A stretch of DNA of 64,000 bases, from assembly GCA_963781775.1 (NCBI GenBank), contig CAWAHE010000028.1:62001-126000 (forward strand). Reading direction: 5' to 3'. The translations under genes were made by a program, and so were the position numbers. The notes below the pieces were generated by a model. It worked only from the letters and a program-made list of their open reading frames with translations, had not been told where the DNA came from and did no database searches. Positions within the stretch are counted from its first letter, which is position 1, and each line of letters opens with the position of its first letter. This stretch comes from CAVSRC01 sp963781775 (GTDB lineage: Bacteria > Pseudomonadota > Alphaproteobacteria > Rhizobiales > Kaistiaceae). Of this stretch, positions 42,553-51,368 are shown in pieces.

Positions 42553-42954
42553 CTAGCGCCAGCCGAAATAGAAGTTGAGGCCGGGCGCCGGCCGCGGATA
42601 GCGATAGTACGGATACCGATACGGATACGGATAGACCGGCGGGCGCGGATAGACGCGCGGATAGACGCGTGGGTAATAGGGCGGCGCGTAGACGCGTCCT
42701 CCGCCGGACAGGTAGCTCGACGACACCCAGCCCCAACCGAGATAGCTGGACACCGAGCACCAGCCCGGCTGGCACCCGGTGACATTCACCGGCGTGCCGG
42801 CGCCCAATGTTCCCATCACATGGTAGCCGGTGCCCGGACCGGTACGCTGATTGACGCCGCCTGTGGTGTGAGCCGAGTAGGCTTGGGCGACCGCCGGCAC
42901 GGCCAAGGCGAGCCCCATGCCGAGCGCTGCGGTCATTAACGGACGAAACTTCAT
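42553..42954 (-). CDS. Secreted SH3 domain protein with Tyr/Pro-rich tail
   Basis: 133 residues: signal peptide ending VAQA, an SH3b domain (GVNQRTGPGTGYHVMGTLGA ... YLGWGWVSSSYLSGG) with Cys pair C61/C66, then a low-complexity tail of PRVYPRVYPRPPVYPYPY character that probably extends into the envelope. AAAGGAAACGAGG precedes ATG 42954. It is a paralogue of the SH3b protein encoded at 32032, which lacks the Pro tail. Confidence 0.85.
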   Translation of the reverse strand: MKFRPLMTAALGMGLALAVPAVAQAYSAHTTGGVNQRTGPGTGYHVMGTLGAGTPVNVTGCQPGWCSVSSYLGWGWVSSSYLSGGGRVYAPPYYPRVYPRVYPRPPVYPYPYRYPYYRYPRPAPGLNFYFGWR

Positions 42955-43120
42955 CCTCGTTTCCTTTGTCGTGATCGGTCGGAACAAGCGGGGTCACGCA
43001 TTGTGACTGAGCCAGCCGACCGCGCCCGGCGCCAGCCGGGCGTTCGACCCCCCTCTTTCCTCAGTATGGCGTCTGATTGTGACCGGACAAGTGCGGGATG
43101 TTACGCAGAGTAAAGAGAAC

Positions 43121-43159
43121 AAAAAGGAAGGGAGCCCGCGGGGCGGTGAGCTCCCTTCC
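43121..43159 (-). terminator. Terminator of the dienelactone hydrolase gene
   Basis: Ten-base arms GGAAGGGAGC and GCTCCCTTCC around a 14-base GC-rich loop, followed on the minus strand by TTTTT. It sits 11 bases beyond the stop. Confidence 0.85.
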
Positions 43160-43169
43160 GGTCGCGTTC

Positions 43170-44051
43170 CTATGACGCCAGGTTCTGCTTGAAGAACGCC
43201 AGCGTCCGCGACCATGCCAGGTCGGCCGCCGCCTTGTCGTAGCGGGCGGCCGACGTATCGTTGTTGAAGGCGTGATTGGCGCCCTCGTAGATGAATATCT
43301 GAAAGTCGGCGCCCGCCGCCTTGAGGGCTGCCTCGTAAGCGGGAATGCCGGCATTGGTGCGCTGGTCAAGGCCGGCGTAGTGCAGCATCAGCTTCACCTT
43401 GATCTTCGCAGCGTCCTCCGCCGCCGGCTGCGCGCCGTAATAGGCGACGGCGGCGACGAGGTCTGGACTGCTCACCGCCATCTGGTTGACGATGCCGCCG
43501 CCGAAGCAGAAGCCGACGGCGCCGACCTTGCCGTTGGTCTCGGAACGCCCGGCGAGATAGGGAATCGCCGCGACGGCATCCGCGACCAGCTCACCGCGAT
43601 CGATGCCCTGGAACATCTTGGCGGCCTCCTCGTCGGTCGCCGGCGTGCCGCCCTTGCGCGACAGGAGGTCGATGCCGAGCGCGACATAGCCCTCCAGCGC
43701 CAGTCTCCGCGTCACGTCCTTGATATGCGGATTGAGGCCGCGGTTCTCGTGGACCACCACCACCCCGGGCAGCTTGGCCGGACGGTCCCTGGGCATCGCG
43801 AGGTAAGCCTTCACGTCGCCGGCGGGGCCGGGATAGGTGACGTCGGCGATCTCGAGGCGGGTGTCGTTGGCCGGAACGATTTCGGCCCGGGCGTAGTCGC
43901 TGGCGATCAGCGGCATGATTGCCGCCGCAGCCGCGGCGCTGCCGGCGAGCCCGGTCAGCTTTGCCATGAAGCCGCGCCGGTCGAGAGTCAGGTGCGTGTA
44001 CTCGTCGTAGAGATCGATCATCTCCTGGGTGATCTTCGGTGCCTGGTTCAT
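43170..44051 (-). CDS. Dienelactone hydrolase family protein, exported
   Basis: 293 residues. The N-terminus carries a twin-arginine-like segment (LDRRGFMAKLTGLAGSAAAA, residues 24-43), suggesting Tat export. The alpha/beta hydrolase has the DLH catalytic set: Cys182 in GAVGFCFGGGIVNQ, Glu102 in VVVHENRGLN, Asp229 in HYAGLDQRTNAG and His259 in EGANHAFNND. Real dienelactone substrate is not assured; many exported DLH proteins have unknown substrates. It is monocistronic, with its own terminator. Confidence 0.9.
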   Translation of the reverse strand: MNQAPKITQEMIDLYDEYTHLTLDRRGFMAKLTGLAGSAAAAAAIMPLIASDYARAEIVPANDTRLEIADVTYPGPAGDVKAYLAMPRDRPAKLPGVVVVHENRGLNPHIKDVTRRLALEGYVALGIDLLSRKGGTPATDEEAAKMFQGIDRGELVADAVAAIPYLAGRSETNGKVGAVGFCFGGGIVNQMAVSSPDLVAAVAYYGAQPAAEDAAKIKVKLMLHYAGLDQRTNAGIPAYEAALKAAGADFQIFIYEGANHAFNNDTSAARYDKAAADLAWSRTLAFFKQNLAS

Positions 44052-44253
44052 CCGTTCTCCTCCGCTGGGTCACGTCCCGGCCGGCGCGATCCACCGCCCG
44101 AGTGCGGTTAACGCCTGACGCCGGACAATCCTTCGGGCCGCTCACGGCAATGTGTTCGCCGCTCCCGCGCGCGCGGCTGTTGATCCATCGCAATCCGCCG
44201 ATGGACGACGCAGTGCATGGTTACCGGCAAGTGCCCAACGGAGGATCGATCCA

Positions 44254-45531
44254 ATGGCTCATATTGTTGTGCTCGGCGGCGGCATCGGCGGCATTTCGGC
44301 CGCCTACGAGCTGCGCGCCAACCTCGACCAGACCCACAAGGTGACGGTCGTCTCCAAGTCGCCGTTCTTCCAGTTCACCCCGTCGAACCCGTGGGTGGCA
44401 GTGAAGTGGCGGACCAAGGCGCAGACCACCGTCGACCTCGCCGACGTGCTGCCCCGCCACAAGGTCGATTTCGTCCACGCCGGCGCCGAGAAGCTGGTGC
44501 CGGCGGAAAACCGCATCGAGCTCTCCACCGGTGCATCGCTGAACTACGACTATCTGGTCGTGGCGACCGGCCCCGAACTCGCCTTCGACGAGGTCGAGGG
44601 GCTCGGACCCGACAAGAACACCGCCTCGATCTGCGACGTCGATCACGCCGCCACCGGCTCCGAGAAGTGGGATGCCTTCTGCGCCGACCCCGGGCCGATC
44701 GTCGTCGGCGCCGTGCAGGGCGCGTCGTGCTTCGGGCCGGCCTATGAATTCGCCATGATCATGGACACGGACCTGCGCCAGCGGAAGATGCGCGACAAGG
44801 TACCGATGACCTTCGTCACGTCCGAGCCTTACATCGGCCACCTCGGCCTTGGCGGAGTTGGCGACACGCGCGGCCTGCTCGAAGCCGCCATGCGCGAGCG
44901 CACCATCAAGTGGATCACCAATGCCCGCGTCGAGAAGATCGAGGCGGACAGCATGCAGGTGGTCGAGCTCAACGAGGACGCCAGCGAGAAGAAGCGGCAC
45001 GTGCTGCCCTTCAAGTACTCCATGATGCTGCCGGCGTTCCGCGGCATCCCGGCGGTGCGCGGCATCGAGGGGCTGGTCAACCCGCGCGGCTTCATCATCG
45101 TCGACAAGCATCAGCGCAACCCGAAATACCCAAACGTCTTCGGCGTCGGGGTTTGCATCGCCATCCCGCCCTACGAGCCGACTCCGGTGCCGGTCGGCGT
45201 GCCCAAGACCGGCTACATGATCGAGAGCATGGTGACGGCAACGGCCCTCAACATCCGCGACGTGGTCGCCGGCAAGGAGCCGTCGAGCGAGGCGACCTGG
45301 AACGCCATCTGCCTCGCCGACTTCGGCGACACCGGCGTGGTCTTCGTCGCCCAGCCGCAAACCCCGCCGCGCAACGTCAACTGGTCGGCACAGGGCAAGT
45401 GGGTCCATCTCGCCAAGGTGGCCTTCGAGAAGTACTTCATGCGCAAGGTCAGACGCGGCGTTGCCGAGCCCTACTACGAGAAGGTGGTCATGCAGCTTCT
45501 CTCGGTGGCCAAGCTGAAACCTGGCAAGTAA
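44254..45531 (+). CDS. Sulfide:quinone oxidoreductase-like FAD protein
   Basis: 425 residues: FAD motif IVVLGGGIGGISAAYEL, DYLVVATGPELAFD, PMTFVTSEPYIGHLGLGG, and a C-terminal amphipathic region (FEKYFMRKVRRGVAEPYYEK) typical of membrane-bound SQR. Cysteines C127, C159 and C301 (in ASICDVD, GASCFGPAYE, VGVCIAIPP) match the redox-active positions of SQR. It would oxidise sulfide to polysulfide and reduce quinone; a type II NADH dehydrogenase-like role is less likely. GGAGGA stands eight bases before ATG 44254. No sulfur-oxidation neighbours are present. Confidence 0.87.
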   Translation: MAHIVVLGGGIGGISAAYELRANLDQTHKVTVVSKSPFFQFTPSNPWVAVKWRTKAQTTVDLADVLPRHKVDFVHAGAEKLVPAENRIELSTGASLNYDYLVVATGPELAFDEVEGLGPDKNTASICDVDHAATGSEKWDAFCADPGPIVVGAVQGASCFGPAYEFAMIMDTDLRQRKMRDKVPMTFVTSEPYIGHLGLGGVGDTRGLLEAAMRERTIKWITNARVEKIEADSMQVVELNEDASEKKRHVLPFKYSMMLPAFRGIPAVRGIEGLVNPRGFIIVDKHQRNPKYPNVFGVGVCIAIPPYEPTPVPVGVPKTGYMIESMVTATALNIRDVVAGKEPSSEATWNAICLADFGDTGVVFVAQPQTPPRNVNWSAQGKWVHLAKVAFEKYFMRKVRRGVAEPYYEKVVMQLLSVAKLKPGK

Positions 45532-45545
45532 AGCGCCACGGTTAG

Positions 45546-45573
45546 TCTTCGGCCGGTTTGCACCGGCCGAAGA
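45546..45573 (+). terminator. Strong hairpin after the SQR-like gene
   Basis: Perfect eleven-base arms TCTTCGGCCGG and CCGGCCGAAGA with loop TTTGCA, 14 bases past the stop. It has no T-run, so it may stabilise the 3' end or pause polymerase rather than terminate alone. Confidence 0.55.
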
Positions 45574-45654
45574 ACCGGTCTGCCGGCGTCCTCAAAAGCC
45601 CCTGCAAATCCATAGGGTTAGCTTTCCGCCGCGGCTCCGCCGGGCGCATGACCG

Positions 45655-45683
45655 TTGTCATATTGCCGCACCTGCATCATAGT
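45655..45683 (+). promoter_or_regulatory. Candidate sigma-70 promoter of the cold-shock gene
   Basis: TTGTCA (45655-45660), 17 bases, CATAGT (45678-45683). This would give a 5' leader of roughly 80 bases, in keeping with structured leaders of cold-shock genes. Confidence 0.4.
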
Positions 45684-45771
45684 TTGTGCCGCGGGCGGCG
45701 CTCGGCCCGGCGGGCCGTCCGTCGGCCGGGCTTCGCTCGCATCCGGGAGACTGAACTGAAAAGGTCATGCG

Positions 45772-45987
45772 ATGCGCCAGAATGGCACCGTGAAGTTCTT
45801 CAACGCCTCTAAGGGGTACGGCTTCATCACGCCGGACGGCGGCGGCAAGGACGTGTTCGTGCACGTCACTGCGGTCGAGCGCTCCGGCATGGGAACGCTG
45901 ACTGACGGGATGAAGGTTTCCTTCGATACCGAACCGGACGAGCGCGGCAAAGGGCCCAAGGCAGTCGACCTGCAGCCCGCAAGCTGA
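45772..45987 (+). CDS. Cold-shock domain protein
   Basis: 71 residues, a single OB-fold cold-shock domain with RNP1 KGYGFITPDGG and RNP2 VFVHVTA; it begins MRQNGTVKFFNASKGYG. CspA-family proteins bind single-stranded RNA and DNA and melt mRNA structure. Whether this copy is cold-induced is unknown. It has its own promoter-like site upstream and a strong terminator downstream, so it is monocistronic. Confidence 0.95.
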   Translation: MRQNGTVKFFNASKGYGFITPDGGGKDVFVHVTAVERSGMGTLTDGMKVSFDTEPDERGKGPKAVDLQPAS

Positions 45988-45993
45988 CATCCA

Positions 45994-46021
45994 TCAACCG
46001 GCGAACGCAGGCGCCGGTTGA
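45994..46021 (+). other. Hairpin between cold-shock gene and terminator
   Basis: Perfect ten-base arms TCAACCGGCG and CGCCGGTTGA with an eight-base loop, seven bases past the stop. No T-run; probably a 3' end stabiliser. Confidence 0.6.
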
Positions 46022-46036
46022 GAAACTCTTCGACAG

Positions 46037-46062
46037 GCCGCCGGGAGACCGGCGGCTTTTTT
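46037..46062 (+). terminator. Intrinsic terminator of the cold-shock gene
   Basis: Arms GCCGCCGG and CCGGCGGC with loop GAGA, followed by six T (46057-46062). Textbook Rho-independent form. Confidence 0.92.
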
Positions 46063-46091
46063 GTATGCCGAACCGTTGCCCGGGAGACTCC

Positions 46092-46796
46092 ATGACGCCT
46101 CGCAGGCTTAGCGCCGCCATCCTGATCGCCGCCTCGCTGGCCCTGCCGGCATTTGCCGCCGAACCGGTTCGCCACATCGCCATCCATGTCGAGCCCTACT
46201 ACGCCGCCGCCGACACCGCCGACGCGCCGCCGAGGGTGAACATCGGGGCGAGCTTCAATACCCTCCTCGCCTCGACCCGGCGCGAAGACATCCTCGCCGC
46301 CCAGGACAAGATCAGGGCCGCCCCACAACTCGTGACGCCGATGACCCTGATGGTGCTGGCGATCCGCCTCTATGATGTGGCCGCCCGCGACGACGCCGTC
46401 TTCTGGTTCTACGCCGCCAAGGACCGCTTCATCACCCTGAGCGATGTGGCCGACATGCGGGCCGCCGGTCTTTCCGGCGTCGAGAGCGCGATCGGCGCCT
46501 TCGCCACCCTCGCCGGCCCGGCGATCAACGGTTACGCCTTCTGCGATATCGCCAACCAGCAGGCGATCCGGGCGACGACCCTCGACTGGCTCGAGGCCAA
46601 CCCCTATGGCGCGATCATGATGGAGCGGCTGCCGGCGAAGCCCGGCGACCGCGCCGCCAACCTCGCCCGCTCGATCGCGGCAATCAGGGCGAACGCCGCG
46701 AAGGAAACGGCCTATTTCGCCGATCCGAAAAACGTCGCCAGTTTCGTGGCAACGCGCGCCAAGAACGAGATGGATGCCAGGTTCTGCTGGCAGTGA
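46092..46796 (+). CDS. Secreted protein of unknown function
   Basis: 234 residues: signal peptide (MTPRRLSAAILIAASLALPAFA), then a mixed helical domain with VHVEPYYAAAD-like start, VFWFYAAKDRFITLSD, AINGYAFCDIANQQAI and a C-terminal helical stretch ending ARFCWQ; two cysteines may pair. No named family is recalled with confidence. CGGGAGA is before ATG 46092. It converges with ilvE, six bases between stops. Confidence 0.75.
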   Translation: MTPRRLSAAILIAASLALPAFAAEPVRHIAIHVEPYYAAADTADAPPRVNIGASFNTLLASTRREDILAAQDKIRAAPQLVTPMTLMVLAIRLYDVAARDDAVFWFYAAKDRFITLSDVADMRAAGLSGVESAIGAFATLAGPAINGYAFCDIANQQAIRATTLDWLEANPYGAIMMERLPAKPGDRAANLARSIAAIRANAAKETAYFADPKNVASFVATRAKNEMDARFCWQ

Positions 46797-46802
46797 GCGG
46801 AC

Positions 46803-47702
46803 CTACCCGTTCGCCGCCATCGCCGGCTGCTTGGGCCGCACCAGCGCGCTGTAATCTTCCATCAGCGTCCTGGCGATCTCGCCGACCGTGAACTTGTACG
46901 GGCCGATCTCGGCGACCGGCGTGACCTCGGCTGCGGTGCCGGTGAGGAAGCACTGTTCGAAATCGGCCAGCTCCTCGGGCATGATGGCGCGCTCGATCAC
47001 CTTGTAGCCGCGCTTCTTGGCGAGCTTGATGACCGACTGGCGCGTGATGCCGTCGAGGAAGCAATCGGCGGTCGGCGTATGGATGACGCCGTCCTTGACG
47101 AAGAACACGTTGGCGCCGGTCGCCTCTGCGACCTGGCCGCGCCAGTCGAGCATCAACGCGTCGGCATAGCCCTTCCGCTCCGCCTCGTGCTTGGAGATGG
47201 TGCAGATCATATAGAGGCCGGTCGCCTTCGCTGTTGATGGCGCGGTCGCGGGATCGGGCCGGCGATACTTCGCCATGTCGAGACGGATGCCCTTCAGTTT
47301 CTCTTCCGGCTTGAAGTAGGACGGCCAATCCCAAACCGCGATGGCGAGGTGGACCTTGGTCAGCTGGGCGGCGACGCCCATCATCTCGCTGCCGCGATAG
47401 GCGATCGGGCGGACATAGGCATCGCTCAACCCCTGGCGGACCAGCAGCTCGTTGCAGGCCTTGTTGATCGTCTCGACCGACCACGGAATCTCGAAGCCGA
47501 GCAACCGCGCCGACTCGTGCAGTCGCCTGGTGTGCGCATCGAGTTCGAAGATGACACCGCCATAGGCGCGCTCACCTTCGAACACCGCGCTGCCATAGTG
47601 CAGCGCATGGGTCAGCACGTGCACCTTGGCGTCGGCCCACGGCACGAATTCGCCGTCCATCCAGATGACGCCATCGCGTTTGTCGAAGGGCTGCACAGCC
47701 AT
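46803..47702 (-). CDS. ilvE: Branched-chain amino acid aminotransferase
   Basis: 299 residues of fold-type IV PLP enzyme: IWMDGEFVPWADAKVHVLTHALHYG, VRPIAYRGSEMMG, Schiff-base lysine K159 (in STAKATGLY), ALMLDWRGQVAEATGANVFFV and GITRQSVIKLA. It makes leucine, isoleucine and valine from their 2-oxo acids with glutamate. ATG 47702 follows GGAGGAG; a longer in-frame start at 47741 lacks one. It diverges from the MarR-type gene, sharing a short promoter region. Confidence 0.94.
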   Translation of the reverse strand: MAVQPFDKRDGVIWMDGEFVPWADAKVHVLTHALHYGSAVFEGERAYGGVIFELDAHTRRLHESARLLGFEIPWSVETINKACNELLVRQGLSDAYVRPIAYRGSEMMGVAAQLTKVHLAIAVWDWPSYFKPEEKLKGIRLDMAKYRRPDPATAPSTAKATGLYMICTISKHEAERKGYADALMLDWRGQVAEATGANVFFVKDGVIHTPTADCFLDGITRQSVIKLAKKRGYKVIERAIMPEELADFEQCFLTGTAAEVTPVAEIGPYKFTVGEIARTLMEDYSALVRPKQPAMAANG

Positions 47703-47882
47703 GATTCTCACTCCTCCCGGGGGCGCCTGAACGGCGCTCACCTTGTTGGATCGGACGGGGCCGGGGCGGCGCCAGCGTTTTTTGCGTCGTACCGGAATCG
47801 CCAGTATGGTGCCGCGAACGGTCCTGCCGCCCGCGGAATCGCTGGCGAAGGCGGTGTTCGATCCTTTCGTCGCGACAGTCGA

Positions 47883-47910
47883 TTTGTACCACCAAGCGAA
47901 AATATGTCAA
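47883..47910 (-). promoter_or_regulatory. Candidate ilvE promoter overlapping the marR-type start
   Basis: On the minus strand TTGACA (47910-47905), 16 bases, TACAAA (47888-47883). The -35 hexamer ends one base before the ATG of the divergent MarR-type gene, so a regulator bound here could affect both genes. Confidence 0.5.
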
Positions 47911-47911
47911 C

Positions 47912-48454
47912 ATGGCTGACGTAAATTTCAAGTCCGACGACGCCCCGGCCCGACGGCCAAAAGGCGCCGCGCGAGCCCCGATCATGACGCCATTGTCGCT
48001 CGCCGATCAGCCTGAGATCGCCTTCATCGAACTGCTCTACTTCGCCTACCGCGATTTCATCTCCGACCCTGACGCGGCGCTGCTGACGCTGAGCTTCGGC
48101 CGCGCCCACCATCGCGTCATTCATTTCGTCAACCGCCACCCGGGCATCCGCGTCGCCGACCTGCTCGACATCCTGCGCATCACCAAGCAGAGCCTCGGTC
48201 GCGTCCTCAAGCAGCTCGTCGATACCGGCTTCATCGACCAGCGCCCCGGCCCGGTCGACCGACGCCAACGCCTGCTCTATCCCACTGAAGCCGGCCGCGG
48301 CCTCGCCATGCGCCTGCGCGATCCGCAGGTGAAGCGCATCGCGGCGGCGCTCGCCGATCTGTCGCCGGCCGAGCGCAAGGGCGCCGAGCGTTTCCTGCGC
48401 CAGATGATCAATCCCGATGAGCGGGACAAGGTCACCCGCCTGATCGACCGGTGA
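47912..48454 (+). CDS. MarR-family regulator (PetP-like)
   Basis: 180 residues with a MarR winged helix: FGRAHHRVIHFVNRHPGIRVADLLDILRITKQSLGRVLKQL and the wing RPGPVDRRQRLLYPTEAG. It lies directly before an OmpR-type regulator and a histidine kinase, the order known for petP-petR of Rhodobacter, so PetP-like function is inferred. No Shine-Dalgarno is seen before ATG 47912, suggesting leaderless or weak translation, or a later start. Its stop is 20 bases before the next ATG (overlapping a GTG in frame with the response regulator). Confidence 0.87.
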   Translation: MADVNFKSDDAPARRPKGAARAPIMTPLSLADQPEIAFIELLYFAYRDFISDPDAALLTLSFGRAHHRVIHFVNRHPGIRVADLLDILRITKQSLGRVLKQLVDTGFIDQRPGPVDRRQRLLYPTEAGRGLAMRLRDPQVKRIAAALADLSPAERKGAERFLRQMINPDERDKVTRLIDR

Positions 48455-48474
48455 CGGCAGCGAGGTTGCCAGCC

Positions 48475-49188
48475 ATGGCGGCACAGCCAAGCGACGCCGC
48501 GCCTTCCGACACCGCGCCGCACCTTCTCGTCATCGATGACGACAACCGTATCCGCACGCTGCTGTCGCGCTATCTCGGCGACCACGGCTTCCGCGTCACC
48601 AGCGCCGGCAACGCGGCCGAGGCGCGCCGGCACCTGGCCGGCCTTGCCTTCGATCTCCTCATCGTCGACGTGATGATGCCGGGCGAGGACGGCATGGCGC
48701 TGGTCAAGAGCCTGCGCGAGAACAGCGACGTGCCGGTGCTGATGCTGACGGCGCGCTCCGAGGCCGAAAGCCGCATCGCCGGACTGGAGAGCGGCGCCGA
48801 CGACTATCTCGCCAAGCCGTTCGAGCCGCGCGAGCTCCTGCTCAGGATCAACGCCATCCTCAAGCGCGCCGCGCAGCCGGAGCGACCGCTGATCGAGCAG
48901 TTCACCTTCGGCCCCTTCACCTTCCACCGTGAAAAGAAGGAACTGAAGCGCGCCGGCGAGGTCGTTCACCTGACCGAGCGCGAACGGCAGATCCTGGCCA
49001 TCTTCGCCGCCACGCCGGGCGAGACCGTGCGCCGCGAAAAGCTGATGGTCACCGGCGGGCCGGCCGGCGAGCGCACCGTCGACGTGCAGATCAACCGGCT
49101 GCGCCGCAAGATCGAGCCCGACCCGGCCAATCCGCTCTACCTGCAGACGGTGCGCGGCATCGGCTACCGGCTGGCGGTCGGCGGCTAG
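48475..49188 (+). CDS. OmpR-family response regulator (PetR-like)
   Basis: 237 residues: receiver domain with acidic pocket DDD (21-23), phospho-acceptor D65 in LLIVDVMMPGEDG and lysine in YLAKPFEP, then an OmpR winged helix (LTERERQILAIFAATPGETV ... VDVQINRLRRKIEP). It is likely phosphorylated by the kinase encoded 12 bases downstream. ATG 48475 has GCGAGG upstream; GTG 48451 overlaps the MarR-type stop codon (GTGA) and is an alternative. Confidence 0.92.
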   Translation: MAAQPSDAAPSDTAPHLLVIDDDNRIRTLLSRYLGDHGFRVTSAGNAAEARRHLAGLAFDLLIVDVMMPGEDGMALVKSLRENSDVPVLMLTARSEAESRIAGLESGADDYLAKPFEPRELLLRINAILKRAAQPERPLIEQFTFGPFTFHREKKELKRAGEVVHLTERERQILAIFAATPGETVRREKLMVTGGPAGERTVDVQINRLRRKIEPDPANPLYLQTVRGIGYRLAVGG

Positions 49189-49200
49189 GAGCACGGCGCG

Positions 49201-50583
49201 ATGGCGACCACGGCGGACGCCCCAGCCCCCACGGCCACGTCGCGAATCCGGGCGCGCCTGCGCTATGTCTCGCGGGCGATCAACCGCGCCCTGCCCAAGG
49301 GCCTGTTCGCCCGCGCGCTCATCATCATCATCGCGCCGGTCGTCCTGCTCCAGGCGCTGGTCGCCTTCGTCTTCATGGAGCGCCACTGGCAATTGGTGAC
49401 GGCGCAGCTGTCGGCGACGGTGGTCGGCGAGATCGCGGCGATCGTCGATCTGCTCGACGCCTATCCGCAAGGCGCCGACATCGAGACGATCACGCGCATC
49501 GCCGGCCAGCGCATGGGCCTCAACATCGCCGTGCTGCCGCCCGAGCCGCTGCCAGCCATCGGCCCGAAGCCGTTCTTCTCGCCGCTCGACCGCGTGCTCA
49601 GCCAGGAGATCAGCGCCCAGATCGGCAAGCCGTTCTGGCTCGATACCGTCGGCCGCTCCAGCCTGATCGAAATCCGCATCCAGCTCGACCATAACGTGCT
49701 GCGCGTCTTCGCGCCGCGCGCCCAGGCCTATATCTCGAACTCGCTCATCTTCATCTGGTGGATGGTCGCGACCTCGGTCGTGCTGCTCGCCATCGCCATC
49801 GTTTTCCTGCGCAACCAGATCCGGCCGATCCTGCGACTGACGGCGGCCGTCGACAATTTCGGCAAGGGCCGCGCCGTCGCCGACTTCCCGCCGCGCGGCG
49901 CCCGCGAAGTGCGTCAGGCGACCATCGCGTTCCACGAGATGCGCCAACGGGTCGAGCGGCAGATCGACCAGCGCACGGCGATGCTGGCAGGCGTCAGCCA
50001 CGATCTCAGGACCATCCTCACCCGCTTTCGCCTGCAACTGGCGCTGATCGAGGGCTCTCCCGACGCCGAAGCGCTGAAGACCGACGTCGACGACATGAAC
50101 CGGATGCTCGACGGGTATCTCGCCTTCGCCCGCGGCGACAGCGACGAGGACACGGTCGCCACCGATATCGAGACGATGCTGGGCGAGATCGCCCGGCAGG
50201 CGCGCCTCACCGGCCATGAGGCGGAAGTGACCTTCGCCGGCGACCCGATGGTGCGCGTACGCCCGCAAGCCTTCAAACGCTGCATCGACAACCTCGTCGG
50301 CAACGCGCTGCGCTACGCCGACAAGATCGCAGTGACCGGAAGCCATGCCGAGGGCCACCTCACCGTCACGATCGACGACGATGGCCCGGGCGTTCCGTTC
50401 GAGGAGCACGAGGCGGTGTTCAAACCGTTCTACCGGCTCGACCACGCCCGCAACATTGACGAGAGCGGCACCGGCCTCGGCCTGCCGATCGCCCGCGACA
50501 TTGCCCGCAATCACGGCGGCGACATCGCGCTCTCCGACAGTCCACTTGGCGGGCTGCGCGCGACCGTGACAATTCCGGCGTGA
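49201..50583 (+). CDS. EnvZ-like sensor histidine kinase
   Basis: 460 residues: two membrane helices (about 38-58 and 180-203) framing a periplasmic sensor, a HAMP linker, the dimerisation domain with phospho-His H267 in GVSHDLRTILTRF, and a HATPase with N-box NLVGNALRYA, G1 DDDGPGV and G2 GTGLGLPI. It forms a two-component system with the upstream OmpR-type protein. The signal is unknown. Confidence 0.93.
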   Translation: MATTADAPAPTATSRIRARLRYVSRAINRALPKGLFARALIIIIAPVVLLQALVAFVFMERHWQLVTAQLSATVVGEIAAIVDLLDAYPQGADIETITRIAGQRMGLNIAVLPPEPLPAIGPKPFFSPLDRVLSQEISAQIGKPFWLDTVGRSSLIEIRIQLDHNVLRVFAPRAQAYISNSLIFIWWMVATSVVLLAIAIVFLRNQIRPILRLTAAVDNFGKGRAVADFPPRGAREVRQATIAFHEMRQRVERQIDQRTAMLAGVSHDLRTILTRFRLQLALIEGSPDAEALKTDVDDMNRMLDGYLAFARGDSDEDTVATDIETMLGEIARQARLTGHEAEVTFAGDPMVRVRPQAFKRCIDNLVGNALRYADKIAVTGSHAEGHLTVTIDDDGPGVPFEEHEAVFKPFYRLDHARNIDESGTGLGLPIARDIARNHGGDIALSDSPLGGLRATVTIPA

Positions 50584-50617
50584 GCCGGTCAATCAAACGC
50601 ACCCAAGGGAGAACGCC

Positions 50618-51316
50618 ATGACGCTCACCGCCGAAGACCTGGCGGCACTTGCCGCTCTCGACACCCCGACGATATGCAACGCGCTGGAAGTCGTTTCGCC
50701 CGAACGGCGCGGCCATGGCTTCAATCGCCGGCCGCTCGTCTCGCCGCTGCGCCAGAAGGCCGTGGTCGGCTACGCCCGCACCGCCACCATCCGCTGCCGC
50801 GAAAAGCCGAACCGCACGCCCGCCGAGGCCCGCGCCCTGCGGCTCGCCTATTACGACTACATCGCCAAGGGACCGCATCCGAGCCTCGTCGTCATCCAGG
50901 ACATCGAGGGCACCGATGCCGGCATCGGCGCCTTCTGGGGCGAAGTGCAGAGCAACGTCCACAAGGGCCTCGGCTGCGGCGGTGTTATCACCGACGGCTC
51001 GGTGCGCGACATCGACCAATGGGCGGACGGCTTCTTCGTGCTCGCCGGCTCGATCATGCCGTCGCACGTCTGGGCCGACCTCGTCGCCTTCGACGTGCCC
51101 GTCAGCGTCGCCGGCATGCACGTCGCGCCCGGCGATCTCATCCATGCCGACGCCCACGGCGCGGTCGTCGTCCCCGAAGCGGTGGCGCGCGACGTGCCAA
51201 AGGCAGCGGCCCTGATCGCACGCCGCGAGGCCGTGCTGATCGGCGCTGCCCAGCGGCCGGACTTCTCCATCGCGGCGCTGCGCAAGGCCTTCGCCGAGGC
51301 GGACGAGATTCACTAA
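50618..51316 (+). CDS. RraA-family protein
   Basis: 232 residues with the RraA/HMG-aldolase fold: the GGVITDGSVRDIDQ metal-substrate motif and DLIHADAHGAVVVPE. Bacterial RraA homologues include 4-hydroxy-4-methyl-2-oxoglutarate/oxaloacetate lyases; E. coli RraA inhibits RNase E. The R-D pair in the motif favours the lyase group, but that is inference. AAGGGAGAA precedes its ATG. It is not obviously in the two-component operon. Confidence 0.85.
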   Translation: MTLTAEDLAALAALDTPTICNALEVVSPERRGHGFNRRPLVSPLRQKAVVGYARTATIRCREKPNRTPAEARALRLAYYDYIAKGPHPSLVVIQDIEGTDAGIGAFWGEVQSNVHKGLGCGGVITDGSVRDIDQWADGFFVLAGSIMPSHVWADLVAFDVPVSVAGMHVAPGDLIHADAHGAVVVPEAVARDVPKAAALIARREAVLIGAAQRPDFSIAALRKAFAEADEIH

Positions 51317-51368
51317 CGTCACCGGCCGCCGACAGGCCTATGATCCGCGCTACACCGGCGAGGGCACC

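Noticed and set aside
41731..42939. 402-codon plus-strand open frame across the gene-free region and the SH3 gene
   Set aside because: No ribosome site, Arg/Ser-rich composition, no motif, and it runs antisense through the well-supported SH3 gene and its terminator.
48277..50592. Long minus-strand open frame opposite the MarR-response regulator-kinase operon
   Set aside because: Antisense shadow; the plus-strand genes carry all expected motifs.
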